64,000 nt of DNA. Source: UBA7239 sp035430165 (lineage in GTDB: Bacteria > Pseudomonadota > Gammaproteobacteria > Pseudomonadales > UBA7239). The DNA lies in contig DAOMGE010000006.1 in NCBI GenBank assembly GCA_035430165.1, positions 1-64,000 of the forward strand, read 5' to 3'. Position numbers and translations under genes: made by a program. Below the pieces are notes generated by a model that did no database searches, was not told the origin of the DNA, and saw only the letters and a list, made by a program, of their open reading frames with translations. Below are positions 18,160 to 27,992 of this stretch, one piece after another; position 1 is the stretch's first letter; each line of letters opens with the position of its first letter.

Positions 18160-18855
18160 TCAGAAAAAGACGCGCTTGAAGATGTTGTGGGAATACTTGA
18201 CCTTCTGTACGTAGTCCAGCGTTTCCGGAAACGGCGGGATGCCGCTGTAGCGAACCACGTTGTTCTCCCCGGCATTGTAGGCAGCAAGTACATAGTCGAC
18301 ATTATTGGGAAACAGTGTTTTCAGGTAGGCCAGATGCTGCACACCTGCCTCGATATTCTGGAATGGATTGAACAACTGGTGACTGCGCAGGGAATAACGC
18401 GCTGCCGTATCGGGCATCAGCTGCATCAGGCCGCGTGCGCCCACCCTTGATTCCGCTGTCGGGTTGAAATTGGATTCGACCTGGATCACCGCTTTCACCA
18501 GCGCCGGCTCCACACCGTATTTACGTGCTGTATCACGGATGTATTCATCGTAGGTATTGCGATCCACAAACCGGCTGCGAGGCGTTCCGCTATGCCCGAT
18601 AGCGATAATATGCGGCAGGCTGGAATATTCTGTTGGCCCTTTCCGACCTGCAGCCAGATTGCCGAGGTTGTCCATGCTCTCGCGCTGGAACAGCAAATCG
18701 TAGCCATTGCGGTTGACCGGCACATTGGTCACCATTTTTTCGCCGCTCGGGCCGCGATATACGTACATGGTGGCATCGGCGGCGCCGGTCAGCCCCAAAG
18801 CCACCAGCAGCACCGCCATACGCAAACCGTAACCCTGTAAAACTTGCTTCAACAT
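18160..18855 (-). CDS. Periplasmic lytic transglycosylase (SLT domain)
   Basis: Cleaves peptidoglycan glycan strands with 1,6-anhydro bond formation. 231 residues: signal peptide (about 1-28, ending ADA), a short N-terminal DUF4124-like strand segment (MYVYRGPSGEKMVTNVP), then the SLT/LysM-free goose-type fold. The catalytic glutamate is in VIQVESNFNP (near residue 128), followed by GARGLMQLMP and AAYNAGENNV, the three SLT signatures. AAGG lies before the ATG. Divergent from aceK, with 108 bp between the starts. Small enough to be a regulated, soluble enzyme. Confidence 0.9.
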   Translation of the reverse strand: MLKQVLQGYGLRMAVLLVALGLTGAADATMYVYRGPSGEKMVTNVPVNRNGYDLLFQRESMDNLGNLAAGRKGPTEYSSLPHIIAIGHSGTPRSRFVDRNTYDEYIRDTARKYGVEPALVKAVIQVESNFNPTAESRVGARGLMQLMPDTAARYSLRSHQLFNPFQNIEAGVQHLAYLKTLFPNNVDYVLAAYNAGENNVVRYSGIPPFPETLDYVQKVKYSHNIFKRVFF

Positions 18856-18963
18856 CTTGCCTTCAACCTGATCGAAATGTTGCTGCCTTCCATTTGGATT
18901 GCCAGCCGCTACACTGTCGACTCATTGCAAAACACCCGATTGATGACGCCAGCGAGTGTCCCC

Positions 18964-20700
18964 ATGCCAGACCTTCAACAGGCCTCACAGCTCATTTTTA
19001 CCGGGTTTGGCCGTTACTTTCAATGTTTCGAGCTGATGACGCAGGCCGCACGCGGGCTGTTTGCCAAGGCGCAATGGCGCGAAATCCAGGAACTTTCCTC
19101 AGAACGTATTGATTTATATAAGGAAATCGTGGTCGAGACCTGCGCCGAGCTGCGCGAGCTGGCAGGCACAGCACCCGACCAACGGGACTACTGGCAAACG
19201 CTGAAAAGTATCTACGCCGAGCACATCAAGGGACAGACCAACCAGGAACTGTACGAAACCTTCTTCAATTCCATCTTCTGTTACCACTTCCAGCACGACT
19301 GCATCGACAACCGCTACATGTTTGTCGATCCCCCTGCCGTTGCCAGCAACACGGTGTTGTCAGACACCATCGTCTACAGCTTCCCGGTTGGCCAGAGCCT
19401 GCGGCAATTGATACGCGAAATTCTCGCCCGATACACCGGCGAACTCCGCATGGAAAATATCGAGCGGGACGTCAACAACCTGACGGAAGCCGTCAAGGAG
19501 CGTGTACTGCCGCAGATCCGGGTCGACCGTACCGCCGTCAGTATCGAAATCCTGAAGCACATGTTTTACCGCAACAAGGGTGCCTATATTGTCGGGCGCA
19601 TCACGCACGGTAACCAGCACACACCCTTCGTGATTCCCTTGATCTGCAACGAGCGCGGTGCCGTGTATGTGGACACCCTGGTCGTCGACGCCGACGACGT
19701 CAGTATCATTTTTTCCTTCACGCGCTCCTACTTCATGGTGGAAACCCCTGCGCCCGGCCAGATTGTGTCTTTCCTGAAACAATTACTGCCTAACAAGGAG
19801 CTGGCGGAGCTGTATAACGCTATTGGCCAGAACAAACACGGCAAGACCGAGTTTTACCGCAGCTTCCTGCATCACCTGCAACACTCGGATGACCAGTTCA
19901 TCATCGCACCCGGCATCAAGGGCATGGTGATGAGCGTATTTACCCTGCCCTCCTATGAAATCGTGTTCAAGATCATCAAGGATAAATTTGATCCCCCGAA
20001 AGACATGAGCCGCGAAACCGTGCGCGAAAAATACCGGCTGGTTTCCCGCCATGATCGCGTCGGCCGCATGGCCGATACGCAGGAGTACAGCCACTTCCGC
20101 TTCCCCACTGCACGTTTTTCCACAGAACTGCTGGAAGAATTGCAGCGCGTGGCACCATCACAACTGATCATGGAAGGCGAGGAGCTGGTTATTCGCCACT
20201 TGTATACCGAAAGGAAAATGACACCGCTGAACCTCTACCTGCAGACTGCCAATGACCAGCAGATTGAAGAAGCGATGGACGAGTACGGCAACGCCATCAA
20301 ACAGATTGCTGCAGCAAATATTTTCCCCGGCGACATGCTGCTGAAGAACTTCGGCGTCACACGCCACGGTCGCGTCGTGTTTTACGATTACGATGAAATC
20401 TGTTTCCTGACCGAATGCGTATTCCGCGAAATTCCTGAACCACAAACCGACGAACAGGCCATGTCATCGACGCCGTGGTATCACGTCGGCCCGTTCGATG
20501 TGTTTCCCGAAGAATTCCGCCTGTTTTTTACCGGCAACCCGAAAGCGAAGCGTGCATTCGAAAAATACCACAGCGACCTTTACCAGGCAGACTTCTGGCG
20601 CGCACTGCAGGAACGCATCAAGAACGGCAATGTTGAAGATATTTTTCCCTATCGACGCAAGAAACGCTTCACGCGTGATCTGCCCGCACAACAAGCCTGA
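18964..20700 (+). CDS. aceK: Isocitrate dehydrogenase kinase/phosphatase AceK
   Basis: Bifunctional enzyme that phosphorylates and dephosphorylates isocitrate dehydrogenase, directing carbon into the glyoxylate shunt during growth on acetate or fatty acids. From the ATG at 18964 it has 578 residues, the same as the Escherichia coli protein, and the N-terminus aligns well; the open frame extends 40 codons upstream but overlaps the divergent gene. Visible family blocks are NKGAYIVGRI (near 207), a long TERKMTPLNLYL (near 425) and the metal-binding NFGVTRHGRVVFYDYDE (near 465-481). No aceA or aceB adjoins it. It is followed by a channel gene 14 bp on, probably in the same transcript. Confidence 0.95.
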   Translation: MPDLQQASQLIFTGFGRYFQCFELMTQAARGLFAKAQWREIQELSSERIDLYKEIVVETCAELRELAGTAPDQRDYWQTLKSIYAEHIKGQTNQELYETFFNSIFCYHFQHDCIDNRYMFVDPPAVASNTVLSDTIVYSFPVGQSLRQLIREILARYTGELRMENIERDVNNLTEAVKERVLPQIRVDRTAVSIEILKHMFYRNKGAYIVGRITHGNQHTPFVIPLICNERGAVYVDTLVVDADDVSIIFSFTRSYFMVETPAPGQIVSFLKQLLPNKELAELYNAIGQNKHGKTEFYRSFLHHLQHSDDQFIIAPGIKGMVMSVFTLPSYEIVFKIIKDKFDPPKDMSRETVREKYRLVSRHDRVGRMADTQEYSHFRFPTARFSTELLEELQRVAPSQLIMEGEELVIRHLYTERKMTPLNLYLQTANDQQIEEAMDEYGNAIKQIAAANIFPGDMLLKNFGVTRHGRVVFYDYDEICFLTECVFREIPEPQTDEQAMSSTPWYHVGPFDVFPEEFRLFFTGNPKAKRAFEKYHSDLYQADFWRALQERIKNGNVEDIFPYRRKKRFTRDLPAQQA

Positions 20701-20714
20701 GGGACACGCGCAAC

Positions 20715-21563
20715 ATGAAACGCATCCGTTTTTTTCATGCGATAGGAATGGCAGGCGTTTCCTCCGTTGAAACACTGGAGGCCAGGATCTGGGCGCGTCG
20801 CTTTGATATCGCCCTGATTCCTGTCGCTATCTTTGCCTTGCTGGCGTGGTACGACAACAAACGCGGGCAAATATTGATGAGCCAGGGCATGCACGCCTAT
20901 GCCGACTGGATCTTGTGGGGATTTTTTGTCGCCGAACTGCTGGTGTTGTCATGGATGGTCACCGGGCGCTGGAATTACTGGCGCCACAACTGGTTCAACC
21001 TGCTGGTCATTGTGGCGGCCACGCCAGCACTGTGGGATGCACAGGAGCTTGGCGTCTTGCGCGCGATGCGTTTTATTCTGGTGATCGTCAAACTCGCCAA
21101 CCTGTCCAGCACAATTCGCACGGTGCTGTCGCGCAACAACCTGGGCATTACCATCCTGAGCATATCGATCTTTGTATTTTGTGCGGGCGTGATGATGGCG
21201 GCGATTGATCCCGCCATCCATACCATCGGCGATGGCATCTGGTGGGCATGGGTCACTGTCACCACTGTCGGCTATGGCGACGTTGTGCCGGTCAGCGGTG
21301 CAGGACGCGTGCTGGCCGGGATTGTGATGCTGGTGGGACTCGGGCTGTTTTCATTGATCACAGCCAATTTCTCGGCATTTTTTGTGGCGCGTGAGGAGCA
21401 GAAAATTATCCAGCGCGAAGAACAGTTGCTGGAAAAAGAACAGCAAGTTATCGAACAGGAAACCAAGGTGCTGGTGGGCGAGGACAAGATTATCCGCCAC
21501 TTGCAAATGATTGAAGCACGCATCAAGGCACTGGAAGAAAAAATACCCGCCGGCAAAGAGTGA
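20715..21563 (+). CDS. Voltage-gated-type potassium channel protein
   Basis: 282-residue inner-membrane ion channel subunit. Four to six hydrophobic segments occupy residues 30-215; a helix with spaced arginines (LRAMRFILVIVKLANLSSTIRTVL, cited in part) resembles an S4 sensor. The pore loop has the potassium selectivity filter TVGYGDVVP (near residue 180). The last 70 residues form a charged coiled coil (EEQKIIQREEQLLEKEQQVI), probably a tetramerisation or sensing tail. GGGA upstream of the ATG. Located directly after aceK and before the Maf gene. Function in this organism unproven. Confidence 0.87.
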   Translation: MKRIRFFHAIGMAGVSSVETLEARIWARRFDIALIPVAIFALLAWYDNKRGQILMSQGMHAYADWILWGFFVAELLVLSWMVTGRWNYWRHNWFNLLVIVAATPALWDAQELGVLRAMRFILVIVKLANLSSTIRTVLSRNNLGITILSISIFVFCAGVMMAAIDPAIHTIGDGIWWAWVTVTTVGYGDVVPVSGAGRVLAGIVMLVGLGLFSLITANFSAFFVAREEQKIIQREEQLLEKEQQVIEQETKVLVGEDKIIRHLQMIEARIKALEEKIPAGKE

Positions 21564-21573
21564 GCACATCATC

Positions 21574-22155
21574 ATGCAGATTGTTCTCGCCTCATCCTCC
21601 CCCTATCGCCAGCAACAACTGCAGACACTGGGACTGGATTTCACCTGTGCCAGTCCCGACATCGACGAATCGCGCCTTCCCGGTGAAAACGCCAGCACGA
21701 TGGCATTACGACTCGCCGCAGCGAAAGCGTATGCAGTCGCTGGAAAATTTCCTGGCGCATTGGTCATTGGCTGCGACCAGACCGTCGCATTTGGCGAACA
21801 GATCCTCGGCAAACCCGGCAGTTTTGATGCCGCCGTGCAACAACTGCAAACGCTGCGCGGCCAATCGGTGATTTTTCACAGCGCCATTGCCCTGCTCGAC
21901 CATCGCCATGGCATGTTGCAACAACAGGATATTGCTACGCATGTACGCTACCGCAATCTCGACGACACACAAATCCATCAATACCTACAGCGCGATGAAC
22001 CGTTTAATTGCGCGGGCAGTTTCAAAAGCGAAAGCCTCGGCATTGCGATACTGGAATCCGTCAACAGCGATGATCCCAGTGCTCTTGTCGGATTGCCACT
22101 GATTGCACTGACCAGCATGCTCGCAAACGTGGGCGTGGATGTGCTGGATTATTGA
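21574..22155 (+). CDS. Maf-family nucleotide pyrophosphatase (YceF-type)
   Basis: House-cleaning enzyme expected to hydrolyse modified nucleoside triphosphates such as 7-methyl-GTP. From the ATG at 21574 (10 bp after the channel stop) it has 193 residues. It shows the family start LASSSPYRQQQLQ with the phosphate-binding serines, GCDQTVAFG with the catalytic Asp, and NCAGSFKSESLGI, which is diagnostic of the YceF branch rather than the dTTP-specific YhdE branch. Likely the last gene of the aceK transcript; a sigma-54 promoter for the next operon begins 100 bp downstream. Confidence 0.92.
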   Translation: MQIVLASSSPYRQQQLQTLGLDFTCASPDIDESRLPGENASTMALRLAAAKAYAVAGKFPGALVIGCDQTVAFGEQILGKPGSFDAAVQQLQTLRGQSVIFHSAIALLDHRHGMLQQQDIATHVRYRNLDDTQIHQYLQRDEPFNCAGSFKSESLGIAILESVNSDDPSALVGLPLIALTSMLANVGVDVLDY

Positions 22156-22256
22156 TGTGCGCACCAATTCTGCGCCCGCACGCTCTGTTGTGGTGCCGTC
22201 TTCACATTTTCTGGCGCTGAACATAACCAATCCGCACTAAATCGATAACACTTCAA

Positions 22257-22273
22257 CTGGCACAACTCTTGCC
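22257..22273 (+). promoter_or_regulatory. Sigma-54 (-24/-12) promoter of module A
   Basis: CTGGCACAACTCTTGCC matches the RpoN consensus YTGGCACGRNNNTTGCW closely, with the invariant GG (22259-22260) and GC (22271-22272) exactly 10 bp apart. It lies 40 bp before the DUF2126 start codon in a 157-bp intergenic region. Confidence 0.85.
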
Positions 22274-22312
22274 GATCAATAGTGACTCCCTGTTGCTGTT
22301 GAACTGTTGCCT

Positions 22313-25300
22313 ATGTCTATTCACGTTGCCCTGCACCATGTCACGCACTACCGCTACGACCGCCTCGTCACTCTCGGCCCGCAGGTGGTGCGGCTGCGTC
22401 CGGCGCCCCACAGCCGCACGCGCATCCTCTCGTATTCGCTGAACGTCACGCCCGGCAAGCATTTCATCAACTGGCAGCAGGACCCGCAAAGCAATTACAT
22501 GGCGCGCTTTGTGTTTCCGGAGCCGACACAGGAGTTCCGCGTCGAGGTGGACCTCGTCGCCGAAATGGCGGTATTCAATCCCTTCGATTTTTTTCTTGAA
22601 CCGCATGCAAAAGAATTCCCGTTTACCTACACAGCGGATGAACGCCGGGAACTCGCGCCGTACTTGCGCTGTTTGCCTCGCAGCAAACGTTTCAATGAGT
22701 ATTTCGACAGCATGGATCGCAGCACTGTACCCACCAATGATTTTCTGGTGGCACTGAACCAGCGCCTGAGCCGTGACATCCGCTATGTGATTCGTATGGA
22801 ACCCGGTGTGCAGACGCCGAACCAGACACTCCAACTGGGATCGGGTTCCTGCCGCGACACCGCGTGGCTACTCGTGCAATTGTTGCGACGCGCAGGACTC
22901 GCCGCGCGTTTTGTGTCAGGTTACCTGATCCAGTTGGTCGCCGACGTAAAATCACTCGACGGTCCTTCGGGCACCGACAAGGATTTCACGGATCTGCATG
23001 CCTGGTGTGAAGTGTATTTGCCGGGTGCAGGCTGGGTGGGCCTTGATCCCACGTCAGGTTTATTTGCTGGCGAAGGCCATATTCCGCTGGCCTGCAGCCC
23101 TGATCCGTCTTCTGCCGCACCGATCAGCGGTGCCGTGGATAAATGTGAATGCGAGTTCGAGCATGACATGCGTGTGGAACGCGTCTGGGAAGCACCGCGC
23201 GTCACCAAACCTTATGAAGAAGAACAGTGGCAAAAAATTATTGCGCTGGGAAACACTATCGACTGCGATTTAAAAAAACTCGACGTGCGCTTGACCATGG
23301 GCGGCGAACCGACATTTGTGTCGATAGACGATCCCGACGGTGCCGAATGGAATACGGAAGCGATGGGGCCGACCAAACGCTTGTTGGCCGGCAATCTGTT
23401 TCATCGTTTGCGCCGCCACTATGCACCGCACGGCCTTGCGCATTTCGGGCAAGGCAAATGGTATCCGGGCGAACAGTTGCCACGCTGGTCACTGAACTGT
23501 TTCTGGCGCAAGGACGGTGAACCGATCTGGATGGATGAGGCACTCTACGCCGATGAAAGTGGCGGCTACGGTGCCGATGCATTCCTTGCCAATAAATTCC
23601 TGCACGGCGTGGCAGCGCGTTTGCAACTCGACGACAAACATATTTTCCCTGCTTACGAAGACTGGCTGTATTACCTCTGGCGCGAACGCAAATTGCCGCT
23701 GAATGTGACACCGGAAGACGCGCGGCTCGACGACGCCATGGAACGCGAACGCTTGCGCAAGGTATTCGAACAGAAACTCTCGCATGTGGTCGGCCATGTG
23801 CTGCCACTAGCGCGCTCTATCGATGGCAGTCGCTGGGAAACCGGTGCGTGGTTTTTGCGTGGCGAACATTGTCGATTGCTGCCGGGCGATTCACCGCTTG
23901 GTTATCGACTGCCGCTGGATTCGCAACCGTGGGTCGCGAAAGCCGATTATCCGTATGTACATTCCCTCGATCCGAACCAGCCGTTTGGGCCGCTGCCACA
24001 CAGTGCCATCATCCGGCAACAAGTGAATCCTTTTGCCGATGCAACAACCGCCGTAAAAAATGGCGGACAACGCGTTCTCTTGCCACCATCACCGGGCGAA
24101 TCCGCCGCCAACATTACCCGCACCGCGCTGTGCGCCGAACCGCGCCACGGTCGCCTGTATATTTTCATGCCGCCCTTGCAGTCCGCGATGGATTACCTGC
24201 AACTCGTGGCTGCCATCGAAGCCACGGCAAACGCACTCGGCACACCCGTTGTGCTGGAGGGTTACGAGCCTCCGCTGGATCCGCGATTGCAACATTTCCG
24301 TGTGACGCCCGATCCCGGTGTGATCGAAGTGAATATCCATCCAGCAGCAAATTGGGATGAACTGACCGAACGCACCACGTTTCTCTACGAAGCGGCGCGC
24401 CTGTCGCGACTCAGCACGGAAAAATTCATGGTGGATGGCCGCCATGTCGGCACCGGTGGCGGCAACCATTTTGTGCTGGGCGGTGCAACGCCAGCCGATT
24501 CACCATTTTTACGCCGGCCCGATTTGCTGCGGAGCCTGATCAGTTACTGGCACAACCATCCGTCGTTGTCGTATCTGTTTTCCGGTTTGTTTATCGGCCC
24601 GACTTCGCAGGCACCGCGTGTCGATGAAGCACGCAATGATTCGCTGTACGAACTGGAAATTGCTTTCCAGCAATTTCCGGAAGCGCGCACGGATTGTCCA
24701 CCCTGGTTAGTCGATCGCTTGCTGCGAAATTTGTTAGTCGATATCACCGGCAACACGCATCGCGCCGAATTCTGTATCGACAAACTGTACTCGCCCGACA
24801 GCAGCACCGGCCGCCTCGGCTTGCTGGAATTCCGTGCGTTTGAAATGCCGCCGCATGCACAGATGAGCCTCGCACAACAATTGTTATTGCGCGCATTGAT
24901 TGCACGTTTCTGGCAACACCCGTACGCACCGGAACGCCTGGCGCGTTGGGGCACCGAATTGCACGACCGCTTTTTATTGCCGCATTTTGTGCAGCAGGAT
25001 TTCAACGATGTGATCGAAGAAGTGCGCGATTTCGGCTATCCACTGGAAAAAGAATGGTTTGCACCGCATCTGGAATTCCGATTCCCGCGTTGCGGCGATT
25101 ACCACATCAAAGGCATGAGTTTGCAATTGCATCACGCACTGGAACCGTGGCACGTGATGGGCGAGCAAGGCGCGCCCGGCGGCAACGTGCGCTACGTCGA
25201 TTCCTCACTGGAACGCCTGCAAGTGAAAGTAAATGGCATGGCGCCAGATCGCTACGTACTCACCTGCAACGGACAAACGGTGCCGCTGCAAGCGACAGGA

Positions 25301-25618
25301 CAAGTCGGCGAGTTTGTCGCCGGTGTGCGCTTCCGCGCCTGGCAAACACCGAGCTGCCTGCATCCCACCATCGGTGTGCAAGCGCCGCTGGTGTTTGATA
25401 TTGTCGACACGTGGATGAACCGTTCACTCGGCGGCTGCCAGTACCATGTCTCGCATCCCGGCGGGCTGAGTTACGAAACGCTACCGATCAACGCCTACGA
25501 AGCCGAAAGCCGGCGGTTGTCACGCTTTTTCCGCGTAGGCCACAAGCCTGGCACATGGCAGGCGAATGCACCTGTACCCAATATGGAACATCCGTTTGTT
25601 CTCGATTTACGAAAATAA
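22313..25618 (+). CDS. Transglutaminase-like DUF2126 protein
   Basis: 1101 residues. The N-terminal 300 form a bacterial transglutaminase-like domain: bact_transglu_N start HVALHHVTHYRYDR, catalytic Cys in GSGSCRDTAWLLVQ (near residue 180), catalytic His in LHAWCEVYLP (near 228) and Asp in GLDPTSGLFAG (near 243). Residues about 320-1100 are the DUF2126 region with LTMGGEPTFVSIDD at its beginning. The family occurs with ATP-grasp/alpha-E genes and is thought to cleave or rearrange amide bonds of a peptide-like product. The ATG at 22313 is chosen; a TTG two codons earlier is possible. First gene of module A; a sigma-54 promoter precedes it. Substrate unknown. Confidence 0.9.
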   Translation: MSIHVALHHVTHYRYDRLVTLGPQVVRLRPAPHSRTRILSYSLNVTPGKHFINWQQDPQSNYMARFVFPEPTQEFRVEVDLVAEMAVFNPFDFFLEPHAKEFPFTYTADERRELAPYLRCLPRSKRFNEYFDSMDRSTVPTNDFLVALNQRLSRDIRYVIRMEPGVQTPNQTLQLGSGSCRDTAWLLVQLLRRAGLAARFVSGYLIQLVADVKSLDGPSGTDKDFTDLHAWCEVYLPGAGWVGLDPTSGLFAGEGHIPLACSPDPSSAAPISGAVDKCECEFEHDMRVERVWEAPRVTKPYEEEQWQKIIALGNTIDCDLKKLDVRLTMGGEPTFVSIDDPDGAEWNTEAMGPTKRLLAGNLFHRLRRHYAPHGLAHFGQGKWYPGEQLPRWSLNCFWRKDGEPIWMDEALYADESGGYGADAFLANKFLHGVAARLQLDDKHIFPAYEDWLYYLWRERKLPLNVTPEDARLDDAMERERLRKVFEQKLSHVVGHVLPLARSIDGSRWETGAWFLRGEHCRLLPGDSPLGYRLPLDSQPWVAKADYPYVHSLDPNQPFGPLPHSAIIRQQVNPFADATTAVKNGGQRVLLPPSPGESAANITRTALCAEPRHGRLYIFMPPLQSAMDYLQLVAAIEATANALGTPVVLEGYEPPLDPRLQHFRVTPDPGVIEVNIHPAANWDELTERTTFLYEAARLSRLSTEKFMVDGRHVGTGGGNHFVLGGATPADSPFLRRPDLLRSLISYWHNHPSLSYLFSGLFIGPTSQAPRVDEARNDSLYELEIAFQQFPEARTDCPPWLVDRLLRNLLVDITGNTHRAEFCIDKLYSPDSSTGRLGLLEFRAFEMPPHAQMSLAQQLLLRALIARFWQHPYAPERLARWGTELHDRFLLPHFVQQDFNDVIEEVRDFGYPLEKEWFAPHLEFRFPRCGDYHIKGMSLQLHHALEPWHVMGEQGAPGGNVRYVDSSLERLQVKVNGMAPDRYVLTCNGQTVPLQATGQVGEFVAGVRFRAWQTPSCLHPTIGVQAPLVFDIVDTWMNRSLGGCQYHVSHPGGLSYETLPINAYEAESRRLSRFFRVGHKPGTWQANAPVPNMEHPFVLDLRK

Positions 25619-27992
25619 ATCCGCACCGCTGCCGCACTACCACGAAATGCTGGATGCGCAGGGCGTGGTGCGCCCGCACTGGAAACGGTTGTTGCAGGTG
25701 GTGAACAACAGCCCGCGCCAGATGCAGCAGCGACAACGGCTGGTGCAGCGGCAGATCCGCGAAAACGGTGTTACCTACAATGTGTACGCCGATCCGCAAG
25801 GCGCCGATCGCCTGTGGCAACTGGATCTGTTGCCCAACATCATTCCCGCTGCAGAGTGGCAGGCACTGGCGGCCGGTGTGGCACAGCGCGCGCGTTTGCT
25901 CGACAAGGTACTGGCCGATTTGTACGGCGAGCAACAATTGTTGCGCAACGGTTTGTTGCCCACCGAACTGATCTACGGCCACAACCATTTCCTGTGGCCT
26001 TGCCGGGGTGTGCAACCACCGGGTGGCATTTTTTTACACACCTACGCGGTGGATCTGGCGCGTGCGCCGGATGGTCGCTGGTGGGTGATAGCCGATCGCA
26101 CCCAGTCCCCTTCCGGTGCGGGTTACACGCTGGAAAATCGCCAGATCATGGCGCGCGCCTTTCCGGATCTGCTTCGCGAATTGCGCGTGCAACACCTGAG
26201 CCGTTATGTCGACACACTGCGCGATACGCTGACACGCCTCGCACCCTGCGACAGCCATGAAACACCGCTAACCGTGTTGCTCACCCCCGGGCGTTTTAAT
26301 GAAACCTATTTCGAACATCTGTATCTCGCGCAGCATCTGGGATTTCCGTTAGTCGAAGGCCACGATCTGACTGTGCGCGATGGCACGGTGTATTTAAAAA
26401 CACTCGGCGGCTTGCAGCGTGTGCACGCCATCTTGCGGCGGCTGGATGCGGATTTCTGTGATCCACTCGAACTGCGCGCGGATTCTGCACTCGGCGTTCC
26501 CGGTTTGCTCGACGCGGCGCGCACCGGTCGCGTGCTGATCGCCAACGCACTCGGCAGTGGCGTACTGGAATCACCGGGATTGCTGGGCTTCCTGCCAAGA
26601 ATTTCCGAACAGTTGCTCGGTGAGACACTCACCTTGCCGTCCGTGGCAACCTGGTGGTGTGGTGAAAAACCGGTGTTGCAACAGGCGCTGTCACAACTTG
26701 AAAAACTCGTGATCAAACCGGCCTTTCCTTCGCAGCATTTCAGCGAAACATCCGGTGCAGATCTGGATGAAACAGCACTTGCCGCACTCGCACAACGCTT
26801 GCAGGAAAGGCCTTACGCCTATGTGGCACAAGAACAGGTGCGGCTGTCGCAAGCACCGGTGTGGCGCGACGATGGCAGCGGCCAGAAAACCGTCACGCCA
26901 CAAGCGATCAGCATGCGTGTCTACGCGGTTGCCACCGCAGATGGCGACTACCATGTGATGCCCGGTGGTCTCACGCGTCTTGCCACCGATGCACACGGCA
27001 CGATCTCGATGCAACGCGGCGGTGGCAGCAAGGACACCTGGGTGCTGGCCGACGGCTTGCCGCAAGGCGCACCACCGCGCGCGCGTTTGCTCGGCGCCAA
27101 AGACCTGGTGCGTGAAGCGACATTTTTGCCGTCGAGTCTCGCCGAAAACCTGTTCTGGTTTGGCCGTTACAGTGAACGCTGCGACAGCGGCGCGCGTTTG
27201 CTGCGCGCAGCCATTGCCCGCTATGTCAACGACGAAGACAGTCGCACGATTGATCCCGGCCTGCTGGAAAACCTGCTGGCCAACCTGCATCGCCTGCACA
27301 ATGCGGGCGCACAAGTCCGCGGACGCTTTTCACACGAAAACTGGCGCGCACTGGTTGAAATCCAGCGCGAATCGAAACTGATGGAAATGCCTGCCACTGA
27401 ACTCGGTGAATCACTGGAACAACTGGATCGCCTGTTACTGTCACTGACAGCGCTGTCCGGTTTTGCCTACGACGACATGACGCGCGACGACGGCTGGCGT
27501 TTCCTGATGATCGGCCGCCGCATCGAACGCCTGCAATGCCTGGCAACCGTGTTTGCACAATGCCTGCGCGAAAAACTGGTCCAGCGTCCTGCCGCGCTGC
27601 AACAAGCGGCGCTCGACTGGTTACTGGAAATTGGCAACAGCACCATCACCTATCGCCTGCGCTATCTCGCCGCCGCACAATTGATTCCGGTGCTGGATTT
27701 GCTGCTGCTGGATACCGGCAACCCGCACGCCCTGCTGTTCCAGCTCAACACACTGGTGAAAATGGAATCCGCCGACACCAGCTTGCAAACGCTGGCACAA
27801 CAACTCGCGACACTGGATCTCGGCACACTGGAAAATTCCCTGTTCGGTGACAGCAACACCGATGAGATTCTCGAGGGTATCGCCGGGCTGCTGGACAATA
27901 TCGCCATCGCCTGTGGCCAGTTATCCGATCGCTTGCACCTGCGACACTTTGCACATGTGGATGACGTCAGCCAGCAAATGGTGAGCTCGTGA
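25566..27992 (+). CDS. Circularly permuted ATP-grasp / alpha-E fusion protein
   Basis: 808 residues in two parts. Residues about 25-500 are the circularly permuted ATP-grasp fold (DUF404/DUF407) with YHEMLDAQGVVRPHW, LLTPGRFNETYFEHLYLA and GGGSKDTWVLADG; residues about 515-805 are the helical alpha-E domain (DUF403) beginning LAENLFWFGRYSERCDSG. ATP-grasp enzymes of this group are predicted to form amide bonds; alpha-E accompanies them. The ATG used lies 52 bp inside the previous gene; a TTG at 25596 is an alternative, and either way the genes are translationally coupled. In module B the same two domains are separate genes. Confidence 0.88.
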   Translation: MHLYPIWNIRLFSIYENKSAPLPHYHEMLDAQGVVRPHWKRLLQVVNNSPRQMQQRQRLVQRQIRENGVTYNVYADPQGADRLWQLDLLPNIIPAAEWQALAAGVAQRARLLDKVLADLYGEQQLLRNGLLPTELIYGHNHFLWPCRGVQPPGGIFLHTYAVDLARAPDGRWWVIADRTQSPSGAGYTLENRQIMARAFPDLLRELRVQHLSRYVDTLRDTLTRLAPCDSHETPLTVLLTPGRFNETYFEHLYLAQHLGFPLVEGHDLTVRDGTVYLKTLGGLQRVHAILRRLDADFCDPLELRADSALGVPGLLDAARTGRVLIANALGSGVLESPGLLGFLPRISEQLLGETLTLPSVATWWCGEKPVLQQALSQLEKLVIKPAFPSQHFSETSGADLDETALAALAQRLQERPYAYVAQEQVRLSQAPVWRDDGSGQKTVTPQAISMRVYAVATADGDYHVMPGGLTRLATDAHGTISMQRGGGSKDTWVLADGLPQGAPPRARLLGAKDLVREATFLPSSLAENLFWFGRYSERCDSGARLLRAAIARYVNDEDSRTIDPGLLENLLANLHRLHNAGAQVRGRFSHENWRALVEIQRESKLMEMPATELGESLEQLDRLLLSLTALSGFAYDDMTRDDGWRFLMIGRRIERLQCLATVFAQCLREKLVQRPAALQQAALDWLLEIGNSTITYRLRYLAAAQLIPVLDLLLLDTGNPHALLFQLNTLVKMESADTSLQTLAQQLATLDLGTLENSLFGDSNTDEILEGIAGLLDNIAIACGQLSDRLHLRHFAHVDDVSQQMVSS

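Noticed and set aside
22158..22194. Full NtrC binding palindrome upstream of module A
   Set aside because: Only separate GCACCA and TGGTGC half-sites are present, at the wrong spacing; kept as a hint only.
25566..25620. Frameshift between the DUF2126 and ATP-grasp genes
   Set aside because: Both reading frames are complete; the 50-bp overlap is ordinary translational coupling with an uncertain start.
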